The translations under genes and the position numbers were made by a program. From Emydura subglobosa (Eukaryota; Chordata; Testudines; Chelidae): a stretch of 64,000 bases of DNA. Below the pieces are notes generated by a model. It saw only the letters and a program-made list of their open reading frames with translations, did no database searches and had not been told where the DNA came from. How positions within the stretch are numbered: the first letter of the stretch is position 1; every line of letters begins with the position of its first letter. The DNA lies in the NCBI GenBank assembly GCA_007922225.1, contig ML679956.1, positions 17,457,049 to 17,521,048 of the forward strand, written 5' to 3'. Positions 1-10,202 of this stretch are shown in pieces.

Positions 1-2790
1 CTGATATTTTAAAAACCTGTTCCAGGAAGCCAGCGTAAGTGACTAAAAATGCCATGAACTCCATTAATTCATTCTTGGTTCAGGGCAAAATGTTTAATCA
101 TTGTGTTTGAGAATCCTACTATCATTTTAAAATCAGGTTCCTTTCTTCCTTTTGACATTTTGTTTTATGAGTTTTCAAGCTACATACAAATATGAATAGT
201 ACAGCAAGACATTTGCTTTACATTTACTAACTGATGATAGTGGAAAAAACAAAACTTACTAAGTATATATGTATGTCAAAAATGGAACACAAATGAAGTT
301 TCATTTTCAAATGGGAACTGATCCAAAGTCCATTGCACTCAATTAAGCTAATCAGGCCCATAATAAATAGATTAATTATCACATTTAAAATTATGTATAT
401 ACATTTAACTGATTCTAAAAAAAAAAATATGGCCAACAGTTGCTCCTCTGACTATAGGAAGCAGTTAGTGATAACTAATGTTTACAAACATTTTGCATCT
501 TCCTTACATTCTCAATTAGAAGGTTTAATCTTTCCAAATGTACTGATAGCGAGCTAAATTCTGCATGCTTTGTTTACATGAGTATCCCACTGTTGGATAA
601 GTAAGATAAACAGGCTTTGGTGCCTTAATTACTTAAATTCAGTAAGAATATTTTATATTACATTTCTTAGTTCAAACACCAATGTTGACACTGACCAGTT
701 ATCTTTAATTTCTAAATTTCAATTCTACAGTTTTGAGGTTGTTTCTTGAATTGACAAGCTATATGAGCTTGCTCCTGTTTGCCCTGAAGTCATTGGCTAT
801 CTATAATGACTTCAATGGGAGCAGGACAGAACTGTTGGAATAGCTCAAAGTCTAGTGCTGTGTTCCTTTTTGGTTTTTAAATTAAATGACCAAGGCAATA
901 TATATATATATAATGAATCCAAAGTAAGTACATACAAACCTTAATCTTGATACCATTAATATCAATGAGAAAGCTCCCACTGATTTCCGTGGTTTAGGCT
1001 GGCTGTCCATATGAATACTTTCTTATTTCTTGCTAACAAAATGTCTTGTTTTTCAATTAATCTCCCATTTGAGGAAAATCATGGGGCTTAAGAGTAAGTA
1101 TTTTCCAGTGTCAAGAAAGCTATAGCTTGGATATTTCTGCTAGTAAACAAGCTCACCAAGGGCTCAATACGGTAAGGTGCCAAATACTTCCTGCAAGGTG
1201 GCAGGCAGTCTCAACGTCACCAAAAAAATCAATGAAAATTAGCACCCTAAGAACCACATTCTGCTCGCATTAAAGTCAATGAAAGTTTTGCAACTGACTT
1301 CAATGGGAGCAAGGCTGGGTCTCAATCCTCTCTCAGCAATATATGGACAAAGAAAAGAAGGTATGGACTCATCCCCAGTTCTGCTTCTACTTAAGTCAAA
1401 GCAGAGATTTCTCAATAGTTTCAGCAGAAGCAGGACTCTATATTTAACACCATGTCATAACTATTTGACAAAAGGCCCAATCCTGCAATCCTTAGTCATG
1501 TGAGCAACCCTTACTCATGTGAGTAATTCCACTCAAACCCAGGACTACTTGTGTGAATAAAAGCTGCAGTGTTGGCCTAACAATTTCTTCAATATTACTG
1601 ATGCTCTGAATAAGACTACTACTAAATTAGATCCTTCAAAAGAAAATTAAGAAACTGACTCACTTTGACCATGGTGAAGTTTTTAGTGAGTGAGTTTATA
1701 CCACAGCTATTACTCTAGCCTCTCACTCCAAATCAAACTCATTTTGCATGTTTCTTTTTGGTGACATTACTTAATATCAAAATGTAAACCATGTGAACCC
1801 TCTTGTACTCTATATCAAAGACTTCAGGTACCACTTCCAGCAAAGCATAACAGGCATCTTGCAATCTGAATTTATAAACCATTAAATGGCTTAACACCAA
1901 GAAATGATAGTAGCCAATCAGTTTTCAGTACTGAGATGAGAATTGTCCCACCCAAAGTTTTATACTCAAAGGTATTGTTTTCTCTTTTAGTGCAAGTATT
2001 TGGAACACTTTTACAGGGCTATTACTTTAAAAAACAATAACATCTTTTTTAAAGAAATAACTTATTTTGTCATTTTTACAGATGTATAAATTGCTCTATG
2101 TTTAATTCATTAATACCTGTCTCCTATGCTTTTTGCCCATTTTTCATTTCAATTGTATATATATTTGGTAAATTGATTTATTTTATGTGTCACTATTTTT
2201 ATTTTGTAACCACGCCATTTCTTCTGTCTAGTAAAAGGGGCCACTTAGCAAATACTGACTGATAATTTGCAGACAGAACTGCATGGGTATTTTTAAGAGA
2301 AGAATTCTAAAAATGTTTTATTTTTTATGGGAAGATGCCAAAAAAGGAAAGAAAAAATATTATTGCATTTGGTATAATACTGAGTTCTGAATTTTAAAGA
2401 GTGTTTTTGGATATGTACATTGTCACCAAAGCAACAACATACAGAATGGTGTTATCAGATTTTAATCACAAAGAGATTTTCCACATACTGAGGATCTGTG
2501 TACCTGCTTACTGCAAATAGTCATGAAATTTCTATCTAAATATCAAGCTTTAAGGTCATGCCAGTGTCCTGCTCAGGGCATTACACTACCCTATTATTTT
2601 ACTGCATCACAGACCAGGCACACATCAGCACAAGCTCTCCTCTCATCCCTTGGCTTTCCTCTACAAGGGAGTACAGTGCAATTTACAAAGACCAAAGGCA
2701 GAAGCGCCCACAAATCCCTTGGTCACTCTCTGGCACCCTGAGACATACACTAAGCACATAGGTTAGAAAAGGGGCTCCCAGCTCAAGTAC
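1..2790. other. AT-rich non-coding stretch
   Basis: No exon with a convincing frame and splice sites was found on either strand. The open frames here are under 75 codons and low in complexity. A short (TA)n run lies at 899-912. Fragments around 770-835, 1262-1325 and 1470-1560 carry phrases such as 'cttcaatgggagcagg' and 'ccaatcctgca' that recur elsewhere in the window in small palindromic repeats, so they are probably worn MITE pieces. The rest looks unique. Confidence 0.6.
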
Positions 2791-2885
2791 CTTAGGGGGT
2801 ACAGGGCTGGGGGTGAATCAGGAGCGGAGTGCCAGGCGCATGCATGGAAAACTGCAGCTTGCAGCCCGGAGCCTTTGCAGCTCAC

Positions 2886-3170
2886 CTGGAAGTAACAGCA
2901 GCTAGTGCTGCTGCTGCAGCCCGGCCACAGCCCGCTGCCATTTGTTGCTTGCATTCTGAGGGAGCTGCAGCCGAGTCATATAGAAACAGCCTTTCCTCAT
3001 CATCACAAGCATCACCGCCTGCTTCATGCTTCGTAGCAACTGGTCCTGGTAGGTTTCAAAGTGGAAAAATCCCGAGGCAACGCAAACAGCTTCTTCCCCT
3101 CTCTCTCTCTCTCTCTCTCCCCATGCACCAGCCTCAGCTTCCACTGCTAGTTGCACGCGCCTCTCCCTCT
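2886..3170 (-). other. Candidate alternative first exon, minus strand
   Basis: On the minus strand the sequence reads TTCCAG|GTGAGC, a near-consensus splice donor with exon end at 2886, at the left shoulder of the CpG island. It has the same orientation as the donor at 4422. Two leader exons of one leftward gene, or two alternative promoters, would explain both. The minus-strand frame across it (84 codons) stops just before the donor, so it is more likely untranslated. Boundaries are approximate. Confidence 0.3.
3097..3120. repeat. (CT)n microsatellite
   Basis: An almost pure CT dinucleotide run at the left shoulder of the CpG island. Such polypyrimidine tracts are common beside GC-rich promoters. 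Confidence 0.9.
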
Positions 3171-3304
3171 CTCACTTCACTTTGCTCACTCATCGCCACT
3201 TGAATGCTGATCAGCTTGACACTCTGCAACCCGTGCGTGCCACCAGCTTGCAAAAAACCAAAAGACGGGCCTTGAAAATGCTCTCTCTGCTCTGGCACGG
3301 ATGC

Positions 3305-3354
3305 TGGGGGGGGGGGTCGCTATCTTCTTGCGCCCAAGCGGGGGGGGGGGGGGG
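3305..3354 (+). repeat. Two poly-G runs, G-quadruplex-prone
   Basis: Two uninterrupted G runs of about ten or more bases lie some 25 bases apart in the CpG island. They could form G-quadruplex structure on the plus strand. Their exact lengths may be unreliable in an assembly. Confidence 0.6.
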
Positions 3355-4421
3355 AGATGGCCCTAGTTCCTGCAGCCTCCGCTTCTTTATTCAGCCCACC
3401 CAACCCTTGCTGCCTACCTACCGCCTTCGGGCCATGCCGGGGAGTTCTGCACGCAGCAGCCGCCGCTACCTCCGGGAAGCAGGGCAGGGCGCCGGGCCCG
3501 GCTGCGGCGCGGGTGGCCGGGGTTCCAGCTGGAGAAACGGGGATGGCTAGTTAGGGGCTATGCAGAGCAGGCGGCTGCACTAGTCAGGAAGCGGGGGGGG
3601 CTGACTCCACCTGCTCCGCTCCCCAGAGCCTCTCGCTTCAGTCTTACTGGGAGGGGCGGGAGCGGGGGGAAGTGCCCTCCTCACCCCTCTCAGGACACGC
3701 TCTCCTGGCCCCGTCCCACGCCCCGCGCCGCTGCTACAGCTGGGGGGAGGGGGGTTCCCACAGCGTCGCTCTTCTCCCCGTAGCCCAACTCCCGGGGGCT
3801 GCTCTGCTGCTCTTCGCGCCCCCGCCTCAGCCTCCTTCCCGCTCCTAGCCGCACAGTCCAAGCCAGCCCGTCACGGAGCGCCGCTCCCTGCCATGGCCCC
3901 CTTCTCCCCCGGGCTCTGCCGCCGCTGCCCGCCGGCTCCTCACACCCGGGAGCAGCCGGGGCTGGAGGCAGCGCGGTGTGGCAGGCCGGCTCGGGCGCAG
4001 CCGCCCTGGCCAGGACCGAGCCCTCCTCCTAGCTCAGCACCGTTATGTCCTTCAGCACCCCCGAGCCCTGAGCATCCAGCGCTGGGTTCGCCTCCGCGCC
4101 TCCCCCCGGAGCTCGCTCGCCCGCCCGCTCCCCGGAGCTGGGCCAGGGCTCGGCGGCCACATCCAATCGAGAAACAAACAAACAGCAGCGGAGGCAACAA
4201 GACACCAAAAAAAAAAAAAAAAAAGGAAGCCACTGGGCGCGGCGAGCCGAGCCGAGCCGAACCTGCAAAAGTTCCCGGAGTTACCATGCGCCCGCCAAGC
4301 AGCCCCCCGCGCGCGCCGCGTGCCCGGGCCAGGGCGCAGGACGCCGGGGAGCAGCAGGCGGGCAGAGCAGCCAGCCAGGCGGGGCAATGTAATGCAACAG
4401 GCGGCGGTGGCGGCGCCTTAC

Positions 4422-4720
4422 CTCGCTTGCTGCGTCCGGTGCCTGCCTAGCCGCGGCTCCATAGGAGCGGCGGGCTGCAAGGGCCGCGCACGGACTGGCC
4501 CTCCCCGGGTTGTCTCAGCCGGCCGACGAGCGGGGCGATGCCGGCAGCCGCTCAGGCATCTTGGAGGGAGCTGCCGCCCGCCTGCGAGCGAGCGCTGCTG
4601 CAGACCCCGCACGCGGCAGCGGGCAGGGAGGAGGAGGAGGAGGAGGCGGCGATGGAGAGGAGAGAGGAGCCTTCCTCCTCACCCAGGCACTGGCTGCGCT
4701 GCTGCGGGCGGACTGGGGTG
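4422..4720 (-). other. Candidate first exon, minus strand (right edge unknown)
   Basis: Read on the minus strand, the sequence ends in GCGAG|GTAAGG, a strong splice donor with exon end at 4422. It lies in the middle of the CpG island, where a first exon is expected. A 14-codon open reading beginning MEPRLGRH runs into the donor, leaving two bases of a split codon. Just upstream is a short separate frame starting MPERLPAS that stops after about 14 codons and could be an upstream ORF. The start-codon context of the frame that reaches the donor is only fair, so the exon could equally be all 5' UTR. I do not recognise the gene. The transcription start and right boundary cannot be placed from sequence alone. 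Confidence 0.35.
4652..4717 (+). other. Candidate plus-strand exon end with donor
   Basis: A plus-strand ATG in good context (GCGGCGATGG) opens a frame that reaches GGG|GTGAGG, a fair splice donor at 4717/4718. The 22 residues before the donor (beginning MERREEPSSS) match no family I know. GC-rich DNA produces such sites by chance, and the minus-strand donor at 4422 is stronger, so this is a weak alternative for divergent transcription from the same island. Confidence 0.2.
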
Positions 4721-5049
4721 AGGGGGGAGCACGCGCTGCCTGCCACATGCCAGCGAAGCGCCCGGCTGGCTTTGGAGGGTGGGGTTTGCTGTGCCGAGAT
4801 CCGGAGAAGGTCGGGGGTACCAGGAGCGCCCCCTGCGGCTACCCTCTCCTGCGGGCTCCCCGGGGGCTTGCCAGCCACCACCGACCGCAGCCCAGCCGAG
4901 GCTCAGGAGCGCCCGGGGGGGGTGTTTCCCCGCTAACTTCACACTATCAGGTCAATCCAGAGTTAACTCCACGAACCGCATTCGTGTTGCCACTCTGTAA
5001 AAGCGGTGCAAGTGAATCCAAGCCCTGGTATTGATCTCCATAGTCCCTT

Positions 5050-7930
5050 TCCGCCGCCTGGGCTGATTTTCAGCTCTCTAGCGCCCGAAGATACTTTGAA
5101 GGGCATTATTTCTTCCCTTTTTAGTGCGCCATGGCCCGTCACATGGCATGGATTAGCAAAAACACTGGGCATTTTCTCTCTTGTTCATTTTCCCCCATAA
5201 GCACTTTATTTCTCCCTGACTTCTGGGAACGATCACTCTGGGCTGTGCAATACAGCATATTTGCCATGTTTTGCACAGCTTAGTCAGAAATGTTGTTGTC
5301 TTTGGCTGGTCTACTGCATCTGCCTAAAAAGGGCAGGGGAAGATGCTTTTTTGTTTGCTCGTAAGTGTGCTCCTCACAAAATGCTAAATAAAGTCAAATG
5401 GAAAAGTTTATTGGCTTGGATACATCCATATGCTTGCCTCTAATTATATAACAAGCCCATTACACCTATGTAAGCCACTGTTGGAGAGAGGATGCTGGAG
5501 TAGATGGACAATTCCTATGTTCCTATCTGCCAATGGACAAGATACCCGGGTGTTCTCTTTTTTCATCTGATCATTGTACAGTTTAAAGCTTAGTGCTGCC
5601 AATTATTACACAAGTAATCTTTACTCATGTGAGTAGTCACTCTGAGTTATCTGAGCAAGGCTTTGCAGGATCAGGCCTTTAGATTGTAAATACCAACCTT
5701 ACATCAAAAACTGAGGGACACATTGTGCTTACTTTACTCTTGTGAAAAAATCCTAATGAAATCCAAATTGTCCATGTGTCTTCTTTCATGTACATTAAGC
5801 ATCAGGTACACCTGTGTTATAAAAGTAAATGATAAATACGAGTGACACTGATTATATAACTGTTGTCAGCTTGCATGAGAAATAAGCAATAAATTCTTAT
5901 GTCTTCCTCACATTCTGTGCCTTCATTTATCATTAAAGATTTTCCCAGTATAAAAATACATGATTATGCATTCTCATTTAGAATCTCTGTTAGATTTTGT
6001 CTACCTGATGTGCTTTGCTATCATTAAAACTAAAACATTTGGGGAATGGATTTTCCTGGCCTATTCACAAAGGACTATTGATCTTTTTAACCTTCAGTTC
6101 ACCTCTTCAATCCTTGTTCAAGGCAGGTATCATTTAGGCATGGTTATCATTTGATTGCAAAATAATGTTTAGGTGACTGAATGTTAAATGATTTGCAGGC
6201 CTGCCAAGTTTCATTCATTAGGACTGAGACTTTCTGATTTTGAATCAGTTTTAAGACAATCTTGAAAGTACAGACATATTAATCACAATTGAGTACAACA
6301 AACCAAAAGCTAGCATACTGAGACAATTGCACCAAAATCCAGCTTGTGTTTATGTTTTCACTCTCCAGGATGTGGGCACCAATCAGACAAATGTGCACAA
6401 CACCCATTATGTATGTATTCAACTAGAGCGCCTGTCTATGCTCAGATCCCTGGTATTCATATCAGAGACATTTCAAAACTGCTATTTTAGTGTTAGTGTT
6501 AGGCTTGGCAGAATTCATTTTGTATTTTCGTATAATTTTGACATAATATCAATGTTTATTTGGCAGAGTTTGATTTGTTGGGGTTTTTAAAATAATTTTG
6601 ACATAGCAATGTTTATTTTTAAACATTTTCAATGTTTATCAATTTAAATGTTCACAGTTGTGCAAAATTATGGGGGAACACCTAATTGGGGGAGGGTCAG
6701 ACATTATTTAATGACAGACATTGAAATTCAAAATGTTAAAGCTTTACAAAGCATGACAACACAAACTGTCAACATCACATGTTAGCCTTAAATCAAGCTC
6801 CTGTAAGTTCTCATGCAGAATTTTTCTTTGTCTAGCTGCAAATTTTGATTATCAATGGAAATATTTGTTCATTAGTTTGTGTGTGTATGGTGAAATTGAT
6901 GTTTATTTATATTTATTGACCAATAAAAATCTAATCCTTCCAAGCCTATTTCCTGTTGAATATTTTAAGTGGAAGCACTTCATTGTAAAGAAACAAATCA
7001 TATCTGCTCTCAGTTGGCTGAAAAGTTATATTTTTACTTATTCAAATAAACAATTTTTCTTATCTATGTGGCAGTGTCCCTTTAAAACTGAAATTCTGCC
7101 AGTACACTACAATCTAATCAACTTTTATGGTTTTCTAAAGAAAACAAATTAAGCAATGACCGACCTGATCACGCAAAATTTGACTCACCAGATTAGCACT
7201 CACTCCTACAATTAGTCCATTCACTTGAATGGATTTTACTTGCACAAGTAAGGACTTTTCAAGTGAATAGAAATGGCCAAAAATAAATTAATTATTTCTG
7301 TTTCTGTTGACTTTTCAATTCAGTTCTGACCATCTCTACATGAGTTTGAGTGTTTTCAGGATTGCACACCAGGATTTGCTCCTGAGAGTAGCTGAGCATT
7401 GTTACTTGATTTGAAGTTAATGAGCATTCAGCACCTCTTTAAAACAGAGAGAAATGTAATTTTACTTACGAAAATTACAACAGTGTAAGCACCGGAGCTA
7501 GCTGCTGCTGCTAAAAATGTCATATGGATTTTTAGTAGTTAAATATGGCCCATGTCATGCTCCCACCTCTGGCACTATATGAAGTAGATGGGATGTGCTA
7601 TTCTTTTTAGGCAGAAGAAACTGCTTAATTTTTGAGAACATGATCCTTAAGTTGAGCCCCTTGGAAGATTTAGTTAATTAGCGCATCAGCTAGCTTGTGA
7701 ATGTTATGCCATTGTTAGAAGTGAAAGGATTAGTCCCCTATTAAAAAGGAATATAAGTTTAATGGATAAGGAGAAGGTCATTTGGCTTGTCTCAGCACAG
7801 GAAGAAGCTGTATGTAGTACATGCTGACTTCTGCACACATAACTATGAAATTAGGGAGGATAAAATAATAGATGGTACCAGATGGTTCTTTAGCTTACCT
7901 CATAAAATAATTTTGATTGGTATTTATAAA
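5050..7930. other. AT-rich non-coding stretch
   Basis: No exon or RNA gene seen. Open frames are short and biased to Phe, Leu, Ile and Lys. Fragments near 5585-5680 and 7200-7265 ('actcatgtgagtag', 'acttgcacaagtaagg') resemble the palindromic MITE family that is complete at 7938-8059. The sequence around 6480-6660 is simple and rich in AATGTTTAT-like words. Confidence 0.6.
5478..5523 (+). repeat. Probable LINE 3' tail fragment
   Basis: The phrase 'ggatgctggagtagatgga' followed by 'cctatgttcctat' resembles the 3' end of the CR1/L2-group LINE family represented at 45340-48036, with internal sequence missing. It is only about 45 bases, so the assignment is tentative. Confidence 0.4.
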
Positions 7931-7937
7931 TATTTAA

Positions 7938-8059
7938 GGACCCAATCCTGCAAACCCTTACTCCGATGAGTAAGCTTTGCTCATGCAAGTAGTTCACATC
8001 AACAGGACTACTTGTGAGAAAGGATTTTTCATATGACTATGGGTTTGCAAGATTGGTCC
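7938..8059. mobile_element. Palindromic MITE flanked by TTAA
   Basis: The ends are inverted repeats: GGACCCAATCCTGCAAACCC on the left against the reverse complement of 'gggtttgcaagattggtcc' on the right. The interior repeats 'gatgagtaag' and 'ctacttgtgag' words in inverted fashion. TTAA lies immediately outside both ends (7934-7937 and 8060-8063). About 122 bp with no coding capacity. TTAA flanks would fit piggyBac-type mobilisation, but TTAA also extends the palindrome, so superfamily is uncertain. Confidence 0.7.
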
Positions 8060-8504
8060 TTAATGTATAAATATTAACCAAAATTATTTCACAGGGTCAA
8101 TTAAAGAGCCATCTGGTACAATCTATTTCTATTAGCCTCCTATATATTCATAGCTATGTGTGAAGAAGCTGGCAAATAATACAGCTTCTTCCTCTGTTAA
8201 GAGAAGCCAAATGACCTTCTCTTAATTCATTAATTTATATTCATTTTTAATAGAGGATTAATCTTTTCACTTCTAACGATAGCATAAAATTAATATTCTA
8301 GCTGATGCGCTAATGAACTGAATCTTCCAACTGGCGCACCTCTAGGAACATGTTTTCAAGAATTTAGCAGTAATATCTCTTTTGCTTAAGGCCAATATTG
8401 GGGCTCTTATGCCACAGTCCTGTAGAGGGGGCAGTGCAAAACCACAGTGGCCCAGCTCGGGCACTAGAGAGATTTTGCCTGAGATGGGCACAAAAAGGTG
8501 TAAT

Positions 8505-9390
8505 CCTACACTCCAAAGTTAGGTGCCTAAATCACCATGTGTAGTACCACTGCAATCCATTAAACTGCTACTTGGCTGCTGTCTAACCCTGTAAGTGCCT
8601 AAACTCACTCAACACCTAACGTTCCATTATAAAAGTTCCCTAGGGGCCTAAGTTTTAGGCCCTGGGGCATGTCCGGTGCTGTCCCATTCTAGATGTCCAG
8701 ACTCCTATTTCCTGCCTAAACCCCAGACTAATTCATCAATTGGGAGAAGATAAGCTTTTGGCTGCCTATGTCATGTGTAGGGCTGAGCTGATAGGCCAAC
8801 CTGATCAGGTCCCAGTCAAGATTTGGCCGGAGGAGGAGCTGCTGCTGCCCACATAACTTTTAGCCTTTTAATAAATCCCTTCTCCCCCTCTCGCGGAGAG
8901 GGTGGAATTGAACCTTGGTGTCTCACATCCCAGGCAAGGCGTCTAATCACCGGGCTAAACATTATAATTTGGGTGATGACCTGACCACCTCTTCTGACCA
9001 TTTTGTATAGAGCAAGCCAGGCAGCTAAGTCATTCCTACAGGAAACAACTTAGCTGATTCTCCAGGCAGCAGGTTCCTGTTCATACAGACATAGTCACCT
9101 TGCAGTCTGGACTTCGGCCCCTATCTCTGTGAGAGGAGCAGGACTTAGTGCACACCTCTGTCATCAGCATCTCTCATTGGCTAGCTTAGTGGCTCCATGC
9201 CTAGCATGCTGGTTTTTGTGGATCCCATCCTAAGGTACCTCTCTTTTCCCATTCATTGTACAGGGAGCCTAACAAGGCTTTGTGGATCAGAGTGGTGTTC
9301 CTGTGATTGTCTAGGTGCCTAAAAGTTATGTGCTATGATGGTCAGCATTGTAACTCCTAAACCACAGAATTCTGTAATACTGGAATGCTT
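8505..9390. repeat. Interspersed repeat with 'aggtgcctaa' ends
   Basis: The block begins near 'gttaggtgcctaaatc' and closes near 'ctaggtgcctaaaagtta'. The phrase 'gagcctaacaaggctttgtggatc' inside it belongs to a repeat I associate with turtle genomes. It holds no open frame of note and contains the tRNA-derived SINE at 8800-8965. The class (DNA transposon or other) cannot be fixed from this copy. Confidence 0.45.
8800..8965 (-). mobile_element. tRNA-derived SINE
   Basis: On the minus strand there is an A-box-like TAGCCCGGTGATTAG (8943-8957) and a B box GGTTCAATTCC (8903-8913), spaced as in a tRNA gene. No acceptor stem can be drawn and the sequence runs on without a terminator into an unrelated body. 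This is a tRNA-like SINE head followed by its tail. Left boundary is approximate; no target-site duplication was identified. Confidence 0.7.
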
Positions 9391-9746
9391 AAACTCCTTC
9401 TAACACTTTTAATGACAAATAGTTATGGTGCCTGCAAATTTATTTTTCCCAAATAAAATGACTTGGGTGTCTGTTCCTGAGAGCTGCTCTCTAACCAGCC
9501 TCTCAACTTGCACCTGTAATCATGGTATCTGAGCATTTGTTCCGCTGGAGCTACAAATGCTCATCATCTCTCAGGACCAAGCCACTGGGCACCAACTTTC
9601 AAGAGCCTCACTTTCATGTGGAGATGGTCAGAAAATGTTCATTCAATTGAAGTTTTTCCATAAGGGAGAAATAAAAATTCCCTAGTAATATTGTCCATTT
9701 TCTGACCAGCTCTATTCAAGTGAGATTAATCCTATTGATGTTACCA

Positions 9747-9816
9747 GGGGCAGATCCTCAGATGGTGTAAATCATAATGGAGCTATGATAATTAACCCCA
9801 ACTGAGGCTCTGCCCC
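9747..9816. mobile_element. Short palindromic MITE
   Basis: Terminal inverted repeats GGGGCAGATCCTCAG and the reverse complement of 'ctgaggctctgcccc' match at 14 of 15 positions, enclosing 40 bases. It belongs to the 'cagatcctcag' palindrome group seen repeatedly in this window. Confidence 0.7.
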
Positions 9817-10034
9817 AGTCAGACTAATTGTGAGCAAAATCCACCCTTGCAGAAGGCCAGCACAAATCATCTACACTACTTGAATCTTACTTAAGCCTTG
9901 TGCTGGGCTTGTCCACATGGGTGGATTTCACTCTCATGTAGTAAGGAGTACTACTCATGTAAGGGGTTATAGGATGGAACTCTAAATAATGTTTCTTTCA
10001 AAATGTTCCAATTACTTCAATTTTTCCTCTATAA

Positions 10035-10202
10035 TTACCTACGGAGGTGGTAGAATCTCCGTCCTTAAAGGTCTTTAAGGCCTGGCTTGATAAAGCCCTA
10101 GCTGGGATGATTTAGTTGGGGTTGGTCCTGCTTTGAGCAGGGGGTTGGACTAGATGAACTCATGAGGTCCCTTCCAATCCCAATCTTCTGTGATTCTATG
10201 AT
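10035..10202 (+). mobile_element. CR1 LINE 3' end
   Basis: The sequence 'ggaggtggtagaatctcc...' through 'ttggactagatgaactc...ggtcccttccaatccc' and the terminal 'tgattctatgat' is the conserved CR1 3' untranslated end. It is a typical 5'-truncated insertion of about 170 bases with no coding content left. Confidence 0.93.

Larger units (their letters stand above)
3230..4950. promoter_or_regulatory. CpG island, probable promoter region
   Basis: Base composition changes abruptly from AT-rich flanks to very GC-rich sequence dense in CpG. There are many GGGCGG/CCGCCC-like boxes and no obvious TATA box. This is the classic form of a vertebrate TATA-less promoter and first-exon region, and it is the only such region in the window. 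Long frames on both strands here (185 and 247 codons, among others) are rich in Pro, Ala, Arg and Gly and overlap in several frames, as expected from stop-poor GC-rich DNA; I do not call them genes. Strong splice donors on the minus strand suggest transcription leftward out of the window. A plus-strand donor leaves divergent transcription possible. The gene was not recognised. Confidence 0.75.

Noticed and set aside
3893..4721. Long overlapping frames (185 and 247 codons) in the CpG island as protein-coding genes
   Set aside because: They overlap in different frames and on both strands, are rich in Ala, Pro, Arg and Gly, lack any domain and are explained by stop-poor GC-rich DNA.
8903..8957. 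A functional tRNA gene on the minus strand
   Set aside because: Same reasoning: internal promoter boxes only, without paired acceptor ends.
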